DNA from: Legionella sp.
GTDB lineage: Bacteria; Pseudomonadota; Gammaproteobacteria; Legionellales; Legionellaceae
DNA length: 14,143 nucleotides
Reading direction: 5' to 3'
NCBI GenBank assembly: GCA_004297865.1
Contig: SCSO01000002.1
Span: 1-14,143, forward strand
Shown piece by piece: positions 7,702 through 13,619 of the stretch (position 1 is its first letter; the number at the start of each line of letters is the position of its first letter). A program made the translations under genes and the position numbers. The notes beneath the pieces were generated by a model. That model ran no database searches and was not told the origin of the DNA. It worked only from the letters and a program-made list of their open reading frames with translations.

Positions 7702-8457
7702 ATGATGACACTCTGCAAACGCTTTTCGGGCTTAACGATCGCTCTAATTCTTGCCGGCTGTGGGGCAAGAAATGATCTTGCTCCGGTTAGTGAAGTGAAA
7801 TGGCAGCCTTATTCGACTAATCAAAAAACACACGTTGTTCGTGCTGGTGAAACGATGTATGCCATCGCATTTCGTTATGATACCGATTATCGTCGTTTAG
7901 CGACCTTAAACCACATAAGCCCTCCATACTCTCTCAGAGTGGGGCAAGTTTTAAGCGTGCAAGGCTTAGCCCGCCCTCAACCCGTTTATTATCAGCGTGC
8001 CGTACCGACTCAGGCACGTCATTATCAGCCCGCACAACGACCCGTAGTGAATAAAGTAATCCGCACCCCTTTGTTCCGTACTCGCTCAGCTTCCGGGTGG
8101 ATGTGGCCAGTTACTGGTACCGTAGTGACCACCTTTATTCCTGATCAAGGAAAAAAAGGCATAAATATTGCTTCTAAAAAGGGTGATAAAGTTTTTGCTT
8201 CCGCTGCAGGGGTAGTTGCCTATGCTGGAAGTGGGTTAGCCGGTTATGGTAATTTAATAATTATTAAGCACAATAATGAATATTTAACCGCATATGGCAA
8301 TAATGCGCGTAATTTAGTTTCTGAAGGACAGCGCGTCAATACTGGCCAGGCTATTGCTGAAGTTGGGGTTCTAGAACACCGTTATTGGGGTGTACATTTT
8401 GAAATCAGAAAGGCGGGAGTACCAGTCAATCCATTGAATTATCTACAAAAAGGTTGA
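7702..8457 (+). CDS. nlpD: NlpD-like lipoprotein: LysM plus degenerate M23 domain, amidase activator
   Basis: Outer-membrane lipoprotein that binds septal peptidoglycan and, in the known family, activates the amidase AmiC for daughter-cell separation. Residues 1-20 are a lipoprotein signal with lipobox LAGC (Cys20). A LysM domain spans about 43-87 (THVVRAGETMYAIAFRYDT to LRVGQVL), a Pro/Gln/Arg-rich linker follows, and an M23 (LytM) fold covers 132-247. The M23 zinc ligands are mostly lost: Lys151 and Asn155 stand where HxGxD is expected, and only His232 (VHFEIR) remains. Loss of zinc binding is normal for NlpD/EnvC activators. Two ATG codons (7702, 7705) are possible. It precedes rpoS, as in most gammaproteobacteria. 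Confidence 0.93.
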   Translation: MMTLCKRFSGLTIALILAGCGARNDLAPVSEVKWQPYSTNQKTHVVRAGETMYAIAFRYDTDYRRLATLNHISPPYSLRVGQVLSVQGLARPQPVYYQRAVPTQARHYQPAQRPVVNKVIRTPLFRTRSASGWMWPVTGTVVTTFIPDQGKKGINIASKKGDKVFASAAGVVAYAGSGLAGYGNLIIIKHNNEYLTAYGNNARNLVSEGQRVNTGQAIAEVGVLEHRYWGVHFEIRKAGVPVNPLNYLQKG

Positions 8458-8552
8458 CATATAACTTGTAGTTATTGCAACAATAGACATGTTGAGAAGT
8501 AAATTCACAGGGATGAGTTTTCGAGACATGGCTTAACACTATAGGTGATACA

Positions 8553-9578
8553 ATGCACAAGGACGATGAGCCAATTAAAGAGCCAGAGATTAAGGATGAT
8601 GAGGATTGGGTTGAGCCTGACGAAGAATCTCTCTTAATAGAAGAAGAGGAGATGGAGGCTTCCATTGAAAAAATGGAAGAAGAAGTCGTCGAGATCCCCG
8701 ACATCGATGAGACTTTCCCAAGCTATCACCGTGGCAAGAACGTAGCTAAAGCTATGGATGCCACTCAACTTTATTTAAGTGAAATAGGTTTCTCACCCTT
8801 ATTGACTGCCGAGGAAGAAGTACATTACGCCACGCTGTCATTAAAAGGGGATGCAGCTGCACGCAAAAAAATGATTGAATCTAATTTGCGTTTAGTCGTT
8901 AAAATTTCACGTCGTTATCTAAATCGCGGCTTACCTCTCTTGGATTTGATTGAAGAAGGTAATTTAGGTTTAATGAAATCTGTGGAAAAATTTGATCCAA
9001 AACGTGGATTTAGATTTTCTACTTATGCTACTTGGTGGATTCGCCAAACCATTGAACGTGCGATTATGAATCAAACACGTACTATTCGTTTACCCATCCA
9101 TGTGGTGAAAGAACTGAATGTTTATCTACGTGCAGCAAGACATTTAACCCAGAAATTAGATCATGAGCCTTCTCCAGAAGAGATTGCGGATATGTTGGAT
9201 AAACCTTTAGAGGATGTGCAAAAACTCTTGGGTTTAAACGATAAAGTGACTTCAGTGGATACGCCTATCGGTTATGATGAAAATAAATCCTTACTTGATA
9301 CTATTCCTGACGAAAATAGCCTTAATCCCGCCGAACTTTTGACGAATGAGAATCTACGTTTACATATAGAATCGCTTTTAGATAAATTAACCGAAAATCA
9401 ACAGCAAGTGATTGCACGTCGATTTGGTTTACGTGGTTTTGAAAAAGCGACCTTAGAAGATGTAGGCAAGGAAATTGATTTGACTCGGGAAAGAGTGAGA
9501 CAAATTCAAGTAGAGGCTTTAAAGACCTTAAGAACTTTATTGGAAAGAGTTGGTTTAACCCAAGAAGATTTGTTTTAG
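8553..9578 (+). CDS. rpoS: RNA polymerase sigma factor RpoS (sigma-38)
   Basis: Stationary-phase and general-stress sigma factor. After a very acidic N-terminal region (26 Asp/Glu in the first 53 residues) come region 1.2 (DATQLYLSEIGFSPLLTAEEE, from 69), region 2 (IESNLRLVVKI to FSTYATWWIRQTIERAI, 108-171), region 3 (TIRLPIHVVKELN, from 177) and region 4 with the helix-turn-helix (ATLEDVGKEIDLTRERVRQIQVE). Lys186 aligns with E. coli Lys173, the residue contacted by RssB. The 341-residue chain is slightly longer than E. coli RpoS, the excess being N-terminal. AGGTGA lies 4 bases before ATG 8553. It follows nlpD and ends in a strong terminator. In other species its main promoter lies within nlpD; I could not pinpoint one here. 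Confidence 0.97.
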   Translation: MHKDDEPIKEPEIKDDEDWVEPDEESLLIEEEEMEASIEKMEEEVVEIPDIDETFPSYHRGKNVAKAMDATQLYLSEIGFSPLLTAEEEVHYATLSLKGDAAARKKMIESNLRLVVKISRRYLNRGLPLLDLIEEGNLGLMKSVEKFDPKRGFRFSTYATWWIRQTIERAIMNQTRTIRLPIHVVKELNVYLRAARHLTQKLDHEPSPEEIADMLDKPLEDVQKLLGLNDKVTSVDTPIGYDENKSLLDTIPDENSLNPAELLTNENLRLHIESLLDKLTENQQQVIARRFGLRGFEKATLEDVGKEIDLTRERVRQIQVEALKTLRTLLERVGLTQEDLF

Positions 9579-9630
9579 GCTGTTTCATCTCCAACGTTGT
9601 AAGTTTGTAACCACTGACATACTTTGTCCT

Positions 9631-9654
9631 CCCCGCGCAAGCGGGGATTTTTTT
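9631..9654 (+). terminator. Intrinsic terminator of rpoS
   Basis: A perfect GC-rich stem CCCCGC/GCGGGG with the tetraloop GCAA is followed by A and seven T (9648-9654). This is a classic rho-independent terminator for the plus strand, 53 bases past the rpoS stop. The T-run overlaps the stop codon of the convergent hmgA (9653-9655), so hmgA's last codons lie immediately beside the hairpin. The stem resembles the palindromic units at 4577-4651. Confidence 0.88.
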
Positions 9655-10909
9655 AGCGGGCTTCAAATTGCATAGTGAAGCCGTCCCAACAATCTAAATA
9701 ATGTTTATCAAAACTGGGATTATTATACGCTTGCTCTGTTATTAGCCATACATCGCGAGTTTCAAACATGAAGGCCAGAGAATCCACATATAATTCAGGT
9801 TTAAGCTCTACGCTAGTATTGTGTTTATAAGACGCTAAATCAGGTCCATGCGGAGTCATGCAATTGTGTATACTAATTCCTCCGGGAACAAAACCTTCTT
9901 TTTTTGCATCATATTCCCCACGCACTAACCCCATCAATTCACTCATATAATTTCTATGAAAATAAGGCGGCCGGAAAGTATGCTCAGCCACCATCCAACG
10001 TGGTGGAAAAATGACAAAATCTAAATTCGCAACTCCAGGAGTATCACTGTCAGAAGAAAGCACTGTAAAGATGGACGGATCGGGATGATCAAAACTCACC
10101 GTATTGATGGTATTAAATAAGCTTAAATCATAACTATAAGGCGCGTAATTACCGTGCCAAGCCACCACATTTAAAGGCGAATGATTTGCTGTTGCTATCC
10201 ATAAACGGTCCTGATGCTTACAAAGTAAGGAGACTTCTTTATCAATTGACTCATAAGCTGCCTGTGGATAGCAAAAATGACGTGGGTTGGCTAGAGCATT
10301 GGCTCCGATCATCCCTAATTCGGGTAAGCGTAAAGGATTTCCGCTATTCTCACAAAGATAGCCTTTAGCTTGTTCACTGACCAAGGCGACTCTAAATTTA
10401 ACGCCACGAGGAATGACCGCAATCATACCGGGAATAAAATTGAGTAAACCAAATTCGGTATATAGATTGATTTCGCCATGATAAGGAACAAATAAGAGCT
10501 CGCCATCATTAGAGGCAAAATACTTATTCTCCATCGATTTATTGCAATGATAAACATAGGCTTTCACTAAAGAACTTCCGGCCACATGAAATAAACCTTC
10601 AGTAAAATCACAATGCAGTTGCGAGTCTAGAAAAAGCGGCTGCCAGCGTTTAGCATTGGGTGATTGATCTTGATAGTAAGGCTGTACAATATTGTGTTCA
10701 TAGGGGTAATAATGACCCTGGGCTGCTGAAGGTAATAAACGATAAAGCCAACTGTGTAGATTATCGTGTCGTTGTCGCGTAAAGGCAGTACCACTGAGCT
10801 GTTCAGTATAGAGCCCGAGATTGCAATGTTGTGGGGAGTTTTGATTTTCTGGGAGAGCGCCTTTGACTGCTTCTGTTTGATGGTGGTTACCAAATCCCTT
10901 TAAATGCAC
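9653..10909 (-). CDS. hmgA: Homogentisate 1,2-dioxygenase
   Basis: Non-heme iron(II) ring-cleaving enzyme of tyrosine/phenylalanine breakdown: homogentisate plus O2 to maleylacetoacetate. The 418 residues cover the whole family length, from the N-terminal GFGN and LYTEQLSGTAF segments to the C-terminal DCWDGF. Iron ligands His318 and Glu324 (FHRNYMSELMG) and His354 (MTPHGPD) are present, as is the putative proton-relay His348 (ISIHNC). The start is a GTG at 10909; AGGAG at plus 10916-10920 lies 6 bases upstream and no in-frame ATG fits better. Usual partners (maleylacetoacetate isomerase, fumarylacetoacetase) are not beside it, so the pathway genes are dispersed or missing. When downstream steps or HmgA fail, homogentisate oxidises to pyomelanin. 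Confidence 0.96.
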   Translation of the reverse strand: MHLKGFGNHHQTEAVKGALPENQNSPQHCNLGLYTEQLSGTAFTRQRHDNLHSWLYRLLPSAAQGHYYPYEHNIVQPYYQDQSPNAKRWQPLFLDSQLHCDFTEGLFHVAGSSLVKAYVYHCNKSMENKYFASNDGELLFVPYHGEINLYTEFGLLNFIPGMIAVIPRGVKFRVALVSEQAKGYLCENSGNPLRLPELGMIGANALANPRHFCYPQAAYESIDKEVSLLCKHQDRLWIATANHSPLNVVAWHGNYAPYSYDLSLFNTINTVSFDHPDPSIFTVLSSDSDTPGVANLDFVIFPPRWMVAEHTFRPPYFHRNYMSELMGLVRGEYDAKKEGFVPGGISIHNCMTPHGPDLASYKHNTSVELKPELYVDSLAFMFETRDVWLITEQAYNNPSFDKHYLDCWDGFTMQFEAR

Positions 10910-10944
10910 GTGTCTCTCCTATCGAATTCACTACCAAAAGCAGT

Positions 10945-10974
10945 AGCATAGACTAAAAAACTTGAAATTGTCGA
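10945..10974 (-). promoter_or_regulatory. Possible hmgA promoter
   Basis: On the minus strand TCGACA (plus 10969-10974; 5 of 6 to TTGACA) and TATGCT (plus 10945-10950; 4 of 6) are 18 bases apart, about 35 bases before the hmgA GTG. Position and -35 box are good, the -10 box is modest. It lies back-to-back with the yebC promoter in a 151-base divergent gap. Confidence 0.4.
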
Positions 10975-10995
10975 GTGTGAAAGTCGATTAAGTCA

Positions 10996-11024
10996 TTCTT
11001 TTTAGCGATAGAGCAGGTTATAAT
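10996..11024 (+). promoter_or_regulatory. Promoter of the yebC-ruvC-ruvA operon
   Basis: A perfect TATAAT box (11019-11024) lies 36 bases before the yebC ATG. The -35 region 17 bases upstream (TTCTTT, 10996-11001) is poor, so the exact -35 is uncertain or an activator may help. The GAGG ribosome site at 11050-11053 completes a normal leader. Confidence 0.55.
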
Positions 11025-11060
11025 TTCTTAAATATTCAAAACAAGTTTCGAGGTACAGTA

Positions 11061-11807
11061 ATGGCTGGACATAGTAAATGGGCGAACATCAAATTTCGTA
11101 AAGGTGTTCAAGATGCCAAACGTGGTAAAATTTTCACCAAACTCATTCGCGAAATTACCGTGGCTGCACGCATGGGTGGCGCTGAGGAATCATCAAATCC
11201 TCGATTACGTGACGCAGTAAAAAAAGCGCTCAACGCGAATATGAAACGCGATACCATTGATAATGCTATAAAACGGGGTGTAGGTGGTTTAGATGCCGAA
11301 ACCATGGTTGAAATGCGTTATGAGGGGTATGGTCCTGGTGGAATTGCCATTATTGTGGATTGTTTGTCGGATAACAAAAATCGTACAGTTTCTGATGTGC
11401 GTCATGCGTTTACTAAACATGGCGGCAATTTAGGCACCGATGGTTCTGTGGCGTATCTCTTTGATAATCAAGGAGAAATCCTGATGGCTACTGGCGAGTC
11501 TGAGGATAAAGTCATCGATGTTGCTCTTGAAGCTGGAGCCAATGATGTGACTGCGGATGAAGGGCAAATTGAAGTGATTACCCCGGTGGAAACCTATCAC
11601 AGTGTATTGAATGCATTACAAGATGCTGGATGTACAATAGAACAATCACAGTTGACCATGCGCGCTCAATTAATGGTCCCTGTAGATGATGAATCCGCTG
11701 AATCTTTGATTAAGCTGATAGATATGTTAGAAGATCTGGATGATGTACAAGAAGTTTATACAAACGCAGAATTTTCCGAAACAATACTCGAATCCATGAA
11801 CGCATGA
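11061..11807 (+). CDS. yebC: YebC/PmpR/TACO1-family protein
   Basis: Cytoplasmic protein of the YebC/TACO1 family. Members have been described as transcription regulators (PmpR) and, more recently, as ribosome-associated factors that ease translation of difficult stretches such as polyproline. The 248 residues align end to end with E. coli YebC: MAGHSKWANIKFRKGVQDAKRGKIFTKLIREI at the start, YEGYGPGG near residue 89, SDNKNRTVSDVRHAFTKHGGNLG in the centre, and LIDMLEDLDDVQEVYTNAE at the end. The start ATG 11061 gives the invariant family N-terminus. It is first in an operon with ruvC and ruvA, a widely conserved arrangement; its stop overlaps the ruvC start by ATGA. Confidence 0.96.
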   Translation: MAGHSKWANIKFRKGVQDAKRGKIFTKLIREITVAARMGGAEESSNPRLRDAVKKALNANMKRDTIDNAIKRGVGGLDAETMVEMRYEGYGPGGIAIIVDCLSDNKNRTVSDVRHAFTKHGGNLGTDGSVAYLFDNQGEILMATGESEDKVIDVALEAGANDVTADEGQIEVITPVETYHSVLNALQDAGCTIEQSQLTMRAQLMVPVDDESAESLIKLIDMLEDLDDVQEVYTNAEFSETILESMNA

Positions 11808-12331
11808 CCATTATTTTAGGGATAGATCCAGGCTCAAGGATTACTGGCTATGGTTTGATTAAAGAATCAAACCGCAAAATGGAATACTTAGACAGTGGTT
11901 GCATTCGCACCTCTGTGGATGGAGCATTGAGCGAAAAATTATTACAAATTTATGATGGAATTTGTCAATTGATGGATGAGTATTCGCCGAATGAAATAGC
12001 GATAGAACAAGTCTTCATGCATCAAAATCCTAATTCGGCTTTAAAATTGGGTCATGCTCGCGGAGTTGCAATGGTTGCTGCTGCTTCGCATCGTGTGACC
12101 ATTTGCGAGTATTCTGCCCGAGAGATTAAACAGGCGGTGGTTGGCTATGGTGCCGCCGAAAAAGAACAAATCAACCACATGGTGGTGAGTCTTTTAAGTT
12201 TAAATAGTGCACCACAAAAAGATGCTGCTGACGCTTTGGCTATAGCAATTTGTCATAGTCATAGACGCAATGGGTTGACTGCTGCTTTAGGTGGTCAACG
12301 GAGAACCAGTCGAGGGAGACGAACACGATGA
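11804..12331 (+). CDS. ruvC: Holliday-junction endonuclease RuvC
   Basis: Mg-dependent dimeric resolvase that cuts Holliday junctions during recombination repair, acting with RuvAB. The acidic catalytic set is complete: Asp8 (GIDPGSRITGYG), Glu68 (AIEQVF), Asp140 and Asp143 (KDAADALAIA). The spacing agrees with E. coli (7, 66, 138, 141). Length 175 residues is usual; the C-terminal tail is basic (GGQRRTSRGRRTR). It overlaps yebC by four bases (ATGA) and its own stop overlaps the ruvA start the same way, so translation is coupled through the operon. Confidence 0.97.
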   Translation: MTIILGIDPGSRITGYGLIKESNRKMEYLDSGCIRTSVDGALSEKLLQIYDGICQLMDEYSPNEIAIEQVFMHQNPNSALKLGHARGVAMVAAASHRVTICEYSAREIKQAVVGYGAAEKEQINHMVVSLLSLNSAPQKDAADALAIAICHSHRRNGLTAALGGQRRTSRGRRTR

Positions 12332-12927
12332 TCGGATGGCTGAACGGACAGATTGTAGATAAACATCAACCAGGCAAATTGGTTTTGGATGTGAATGGCG
12401 TTGGTTATGATGTGGAAACCTCTCTCAATACTTTTTTTCAATTAGAATCTCAGAATAAAAGCATCGGGCTACATATTCACACGGTAGTTCGTGAGGATGC
12501 TTTACTTTTATATGGGTTTTTGGATAAGCAAGAACGCGCCTTGTTCCGGGCTTTAATTAAAGTGAATGGTGTAGGTCCTAAATTAGCTATGGCAATTCTT
12601 TCTAGTATTTCGCCTAAAGAATTCATTCAATGCATTCAACAAGAAAATGCTGCCTTTTTAACCAAACTCCCCGGCATTGGTAAAAAAACCGCAGATCGTT
12701 TAGTGGTGGAAATGCGAGATAGTATTAAACAATTCGGTGAGGTCATGGTGGATTCTCATTTACGATCACCGCAAAAAATGAATAGTCAAGATGAGGCTAT
12801 TTCTGCGTTGGAAGCACTAGGTTATAAGCCACAAGAAGCAAGCAAAGTCATTAATAAGATTGATGATGGCGAAAAAACTTGCGAACAATTAATTCGTGAG
12901 GCGTTGCAGATTCTTGCATCGAGGTAA
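12328..12927 (+). CDS. ruvA: Holliday-junction DNA-binding protein RuvA
   Basis: Tetrameric protein that holds the Holliday junction open and square and loads the RuvB helicase. The N-terminal OB-fold is visible (MIGWLNGQIVDK to LLLYGF, 1-64), then two helix-hairpin-helix motifs, KVNGVGPKLAMAIL (78-91) and KLPGIGKKTADRLVVEM (113-129). A flexible linker and the C-terminal RuvB-binding domain (DEAISALEALGYKPQEASKVI, from 155) follow. Length 199 residues is normal. It is coupled to ruvC by an ATGA overlap. ruvB, the usual next gene, is not found in the 1.2 kb that follow; an inverted repeat comes directly after the stop. Confidence 0.97.
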   Translation: MIGWLNGQIVDKHQPGKLVLDVNGVGYDVETSLNTFFQLESQNKSIGLHIHTVVREDALLLYGFLDKQERALFRALIKVNGVGPKLAMAILSSISPKEFIQCIQQENAAFLTKLPGIGKKTADRLVVEMRDSIKQFGEVMVDSHLRSPQKMNSQDEAISALEALGYKPQEASKVINKIDDGEKTCEQLIREALQILASR

Positions 12928-12938
12928 AGAAAGGGTCT

Positions 12939-13020
12939 ATTGTAGGTTGGGTCGAGACCCAACATAACCATTTCATCTTCGCTCAAGATCTTTATGTTGG
13001 GTCTCGACCCAACCTACAAT
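12939..13020. repeat. Perfect 29-bp inverted repeat with nested hairpins after ruvA
   Basis: Arms 12939-12967 and 12992-13020 are exact reverse complements over 29 bp, separated by 24 bases. Each arm is itself a near-palindrome (TTGGGTC-GA-GACCCAA), and the spacer holds a third small hairpin (ATCTT-CGCTC-AAGAT). The unit TGTAGGTTGGGTCGAGACCCAA resembles 4521-4542 at 19 of 22 positions. No T-run follows, so it is not a standard terminator, although a 29-bp stem in RNA would protect the ruvA 3' end. A REP/MITE-like mobile palindrome is the likeliest origin. Confidence 0.85.
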
Positions 13021-13048
13021 GGTTTAATCCTTGGGAAAATCCCCCTAC

Positions 13049-13077
13049 TTGTTGTCGCCAAATTAATCCTATATTAT
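13049..13077 (+). promoter_or_regulatory. Candidate promoter of the Ala/Asn-repeat protein gene
   Basis: TTGTTG (13049-13054) and TATTAT (13072-13077; 5 of 6 to TATAAT) are 17 bases apart. The start would fall near 13084, at the left edge of the palindrome 13085-13112, leaving a leader of about 65 bases. The -35 is only fair, so the boxes are tentative. Confidence 0.4.
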
Positions 13078-13084
13078 AGGGAAA

Positions 13085-13112
13085 GCTATGATTTTTAATT
13101 AAAAATTATAGC
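13085..13112. promoter_or_regulatory. 28-bp palindrome in the leader of the Ala/Asn-repeat protein gene
   Basis: GCTAT at 13085-13089 pairs with ATAGC at 13108-13112, enclosing the perfect 16-bp palindrome ATTTTTAATTAAAAAT (13091-13106); only the pair 13090/13107 does not match. It begins at the predicted start of transcription. It could be a dimeric repressor site, or in RNA a 5' hairpin that stabilises the message. It is too symmetrical for a common promoter element, but it lacks a known consensus. Confidence 0.5.
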
Positions 13113-13149
13113 GCTCAAGTCAAAACTCAAACCACACACAGGAGCCCAT

Positions 13150-13563
13150 ATGAAACGGATTTTAGGATTTGCAGTGACCGCATTACTAGCAACTAACGTA
13201 CATGCAACTGCTCAACAAGCTAACAATGCTATTACTAATGATGCTAGCGCTAATTCGGCAAATACTCGTGCTGCTCACGCACAAGCTGCCCATGCTAACC
13301 ATGCTAATGCTAAACAAGCTCGCGCTAACGCTGCAAATGCTAACGCCAATGCTTCTAACGCTAACGCCAATGCTGCTAACGCTAATGCCAATGCTGCTAA
13401 CGCTAATGCCAATGCTGCGAATGCTAATGCCAATGCTGCCAATGCTAACGCTAATGCCAATGCTAACGCTAATGCCAATGCTAACGCTAATGCCAATGCT
13501 AACGCTAATGCTGCTAATGCTGACGATGCAACTGCTGCACAAAACAGCCGTCAACCTTCTTAA
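13150..13563 (+). CDS. Exported Ala/Asn-repeat protein of unknown function
   Basis: I do not recognise this gene. The 137-residue product has a clear signal peptide (MKRILGFAVTALLATNVHA, cleaved near residue 19). A first part (20-60) is rich in Ala, Asn, His and Gln with a few Arg/Lys. Residues 61-124 contain only Ala and Asn except Ser69: six AANANAN heptads (61-102), then strictly alternating Ala-Asn, then a short polar tail with an Asp-Asp. There is no cysteine in the mature part, no membrane anchor and no lipobox. AGGAG lies 5 bases before ATG 13150, and there is a candidate promoter and palindrome upstream and a hairpin after the stop. So it looks like a real gene. Alternating small-apolar/amide residues favour beta structure; an amyloid, filament or surface-matrix role is conjecture. 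Confidence 0.8.
   Translation: MKRILGFAVTALLATNVHATAQQANNAITNDASANSANTRAAHAQAAHANHANAKQARANAANANANASNANANAANANANAANANANAANANANAANANANANANANANANANANANANAANADDATAAQNSRQPS
13330..13509 (+). repeat. 21-bp and 18-bp in-frame tandem repeats
   Basis: Six 21-bp units (13330-13455) encode Ala-Ala/Ser-Asn-Ala-Asn-Ala-Asn; units three and four are identical. Three perfect 18-bp copies of GCCAATGCTAACGCTAAT follow (13456-13509). Both units are multiples of three, so slippage or unequal recombination changes length without a frameshift. Identical neighbours suggest recent duplication. Other reading frames across this stretch stay open only because of the periodic sequence. Confidence 0.92.
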
Positions 13564-13576
13564 TAGTTACAGTAAT

Positions 13577-13611
13577 CCCATGAGGGTGAGACTAGATCTC
13601 ACCTCAATGGG
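13577..13611. terminator. Hairpin between convergent genes, possible bidirectional terminator
   Basis: CCCAT (13577-13581) pairs with ATGGG (13607-13611), and GAGGGTGAGA pairs with TCTCACCTC inside with one bulged G. Loop CTAGA. It lies 13 bases after the Ala/Asn gene stop and 8 before the kinase stop. The T-tracts on either side are poor, so termination strength is uncertain. Confidence 0.5.
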
Positions 13612-13619
13612 GTGCATTC

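Noticed and set aside
7702..8457. Active M23 endopeptidase
   Set aside because: Three of the four M23 catalytic/zinc positions are replaced (Lys151, Asn155, Asn200); this is typical of NlpD-type activators.
8454..8459. Perfect TTGACA box overlapping the nlpD stop, possible rpoS promoter
   Set aside because: No acceptable -10 box lies 15-19 bases downstream; a lone hexamer is not enough.
8426..8704. Minus-strand Ser-rich frame opposite the start of rpoS
   Set aside because: It mirrors the acidic GAR codons of RpoS and has no ribosome site or family features.
13330..13509. CRISPR array
   Set aside because: Repeats are contiguous with no unique spacers and stay in a single reading frame.
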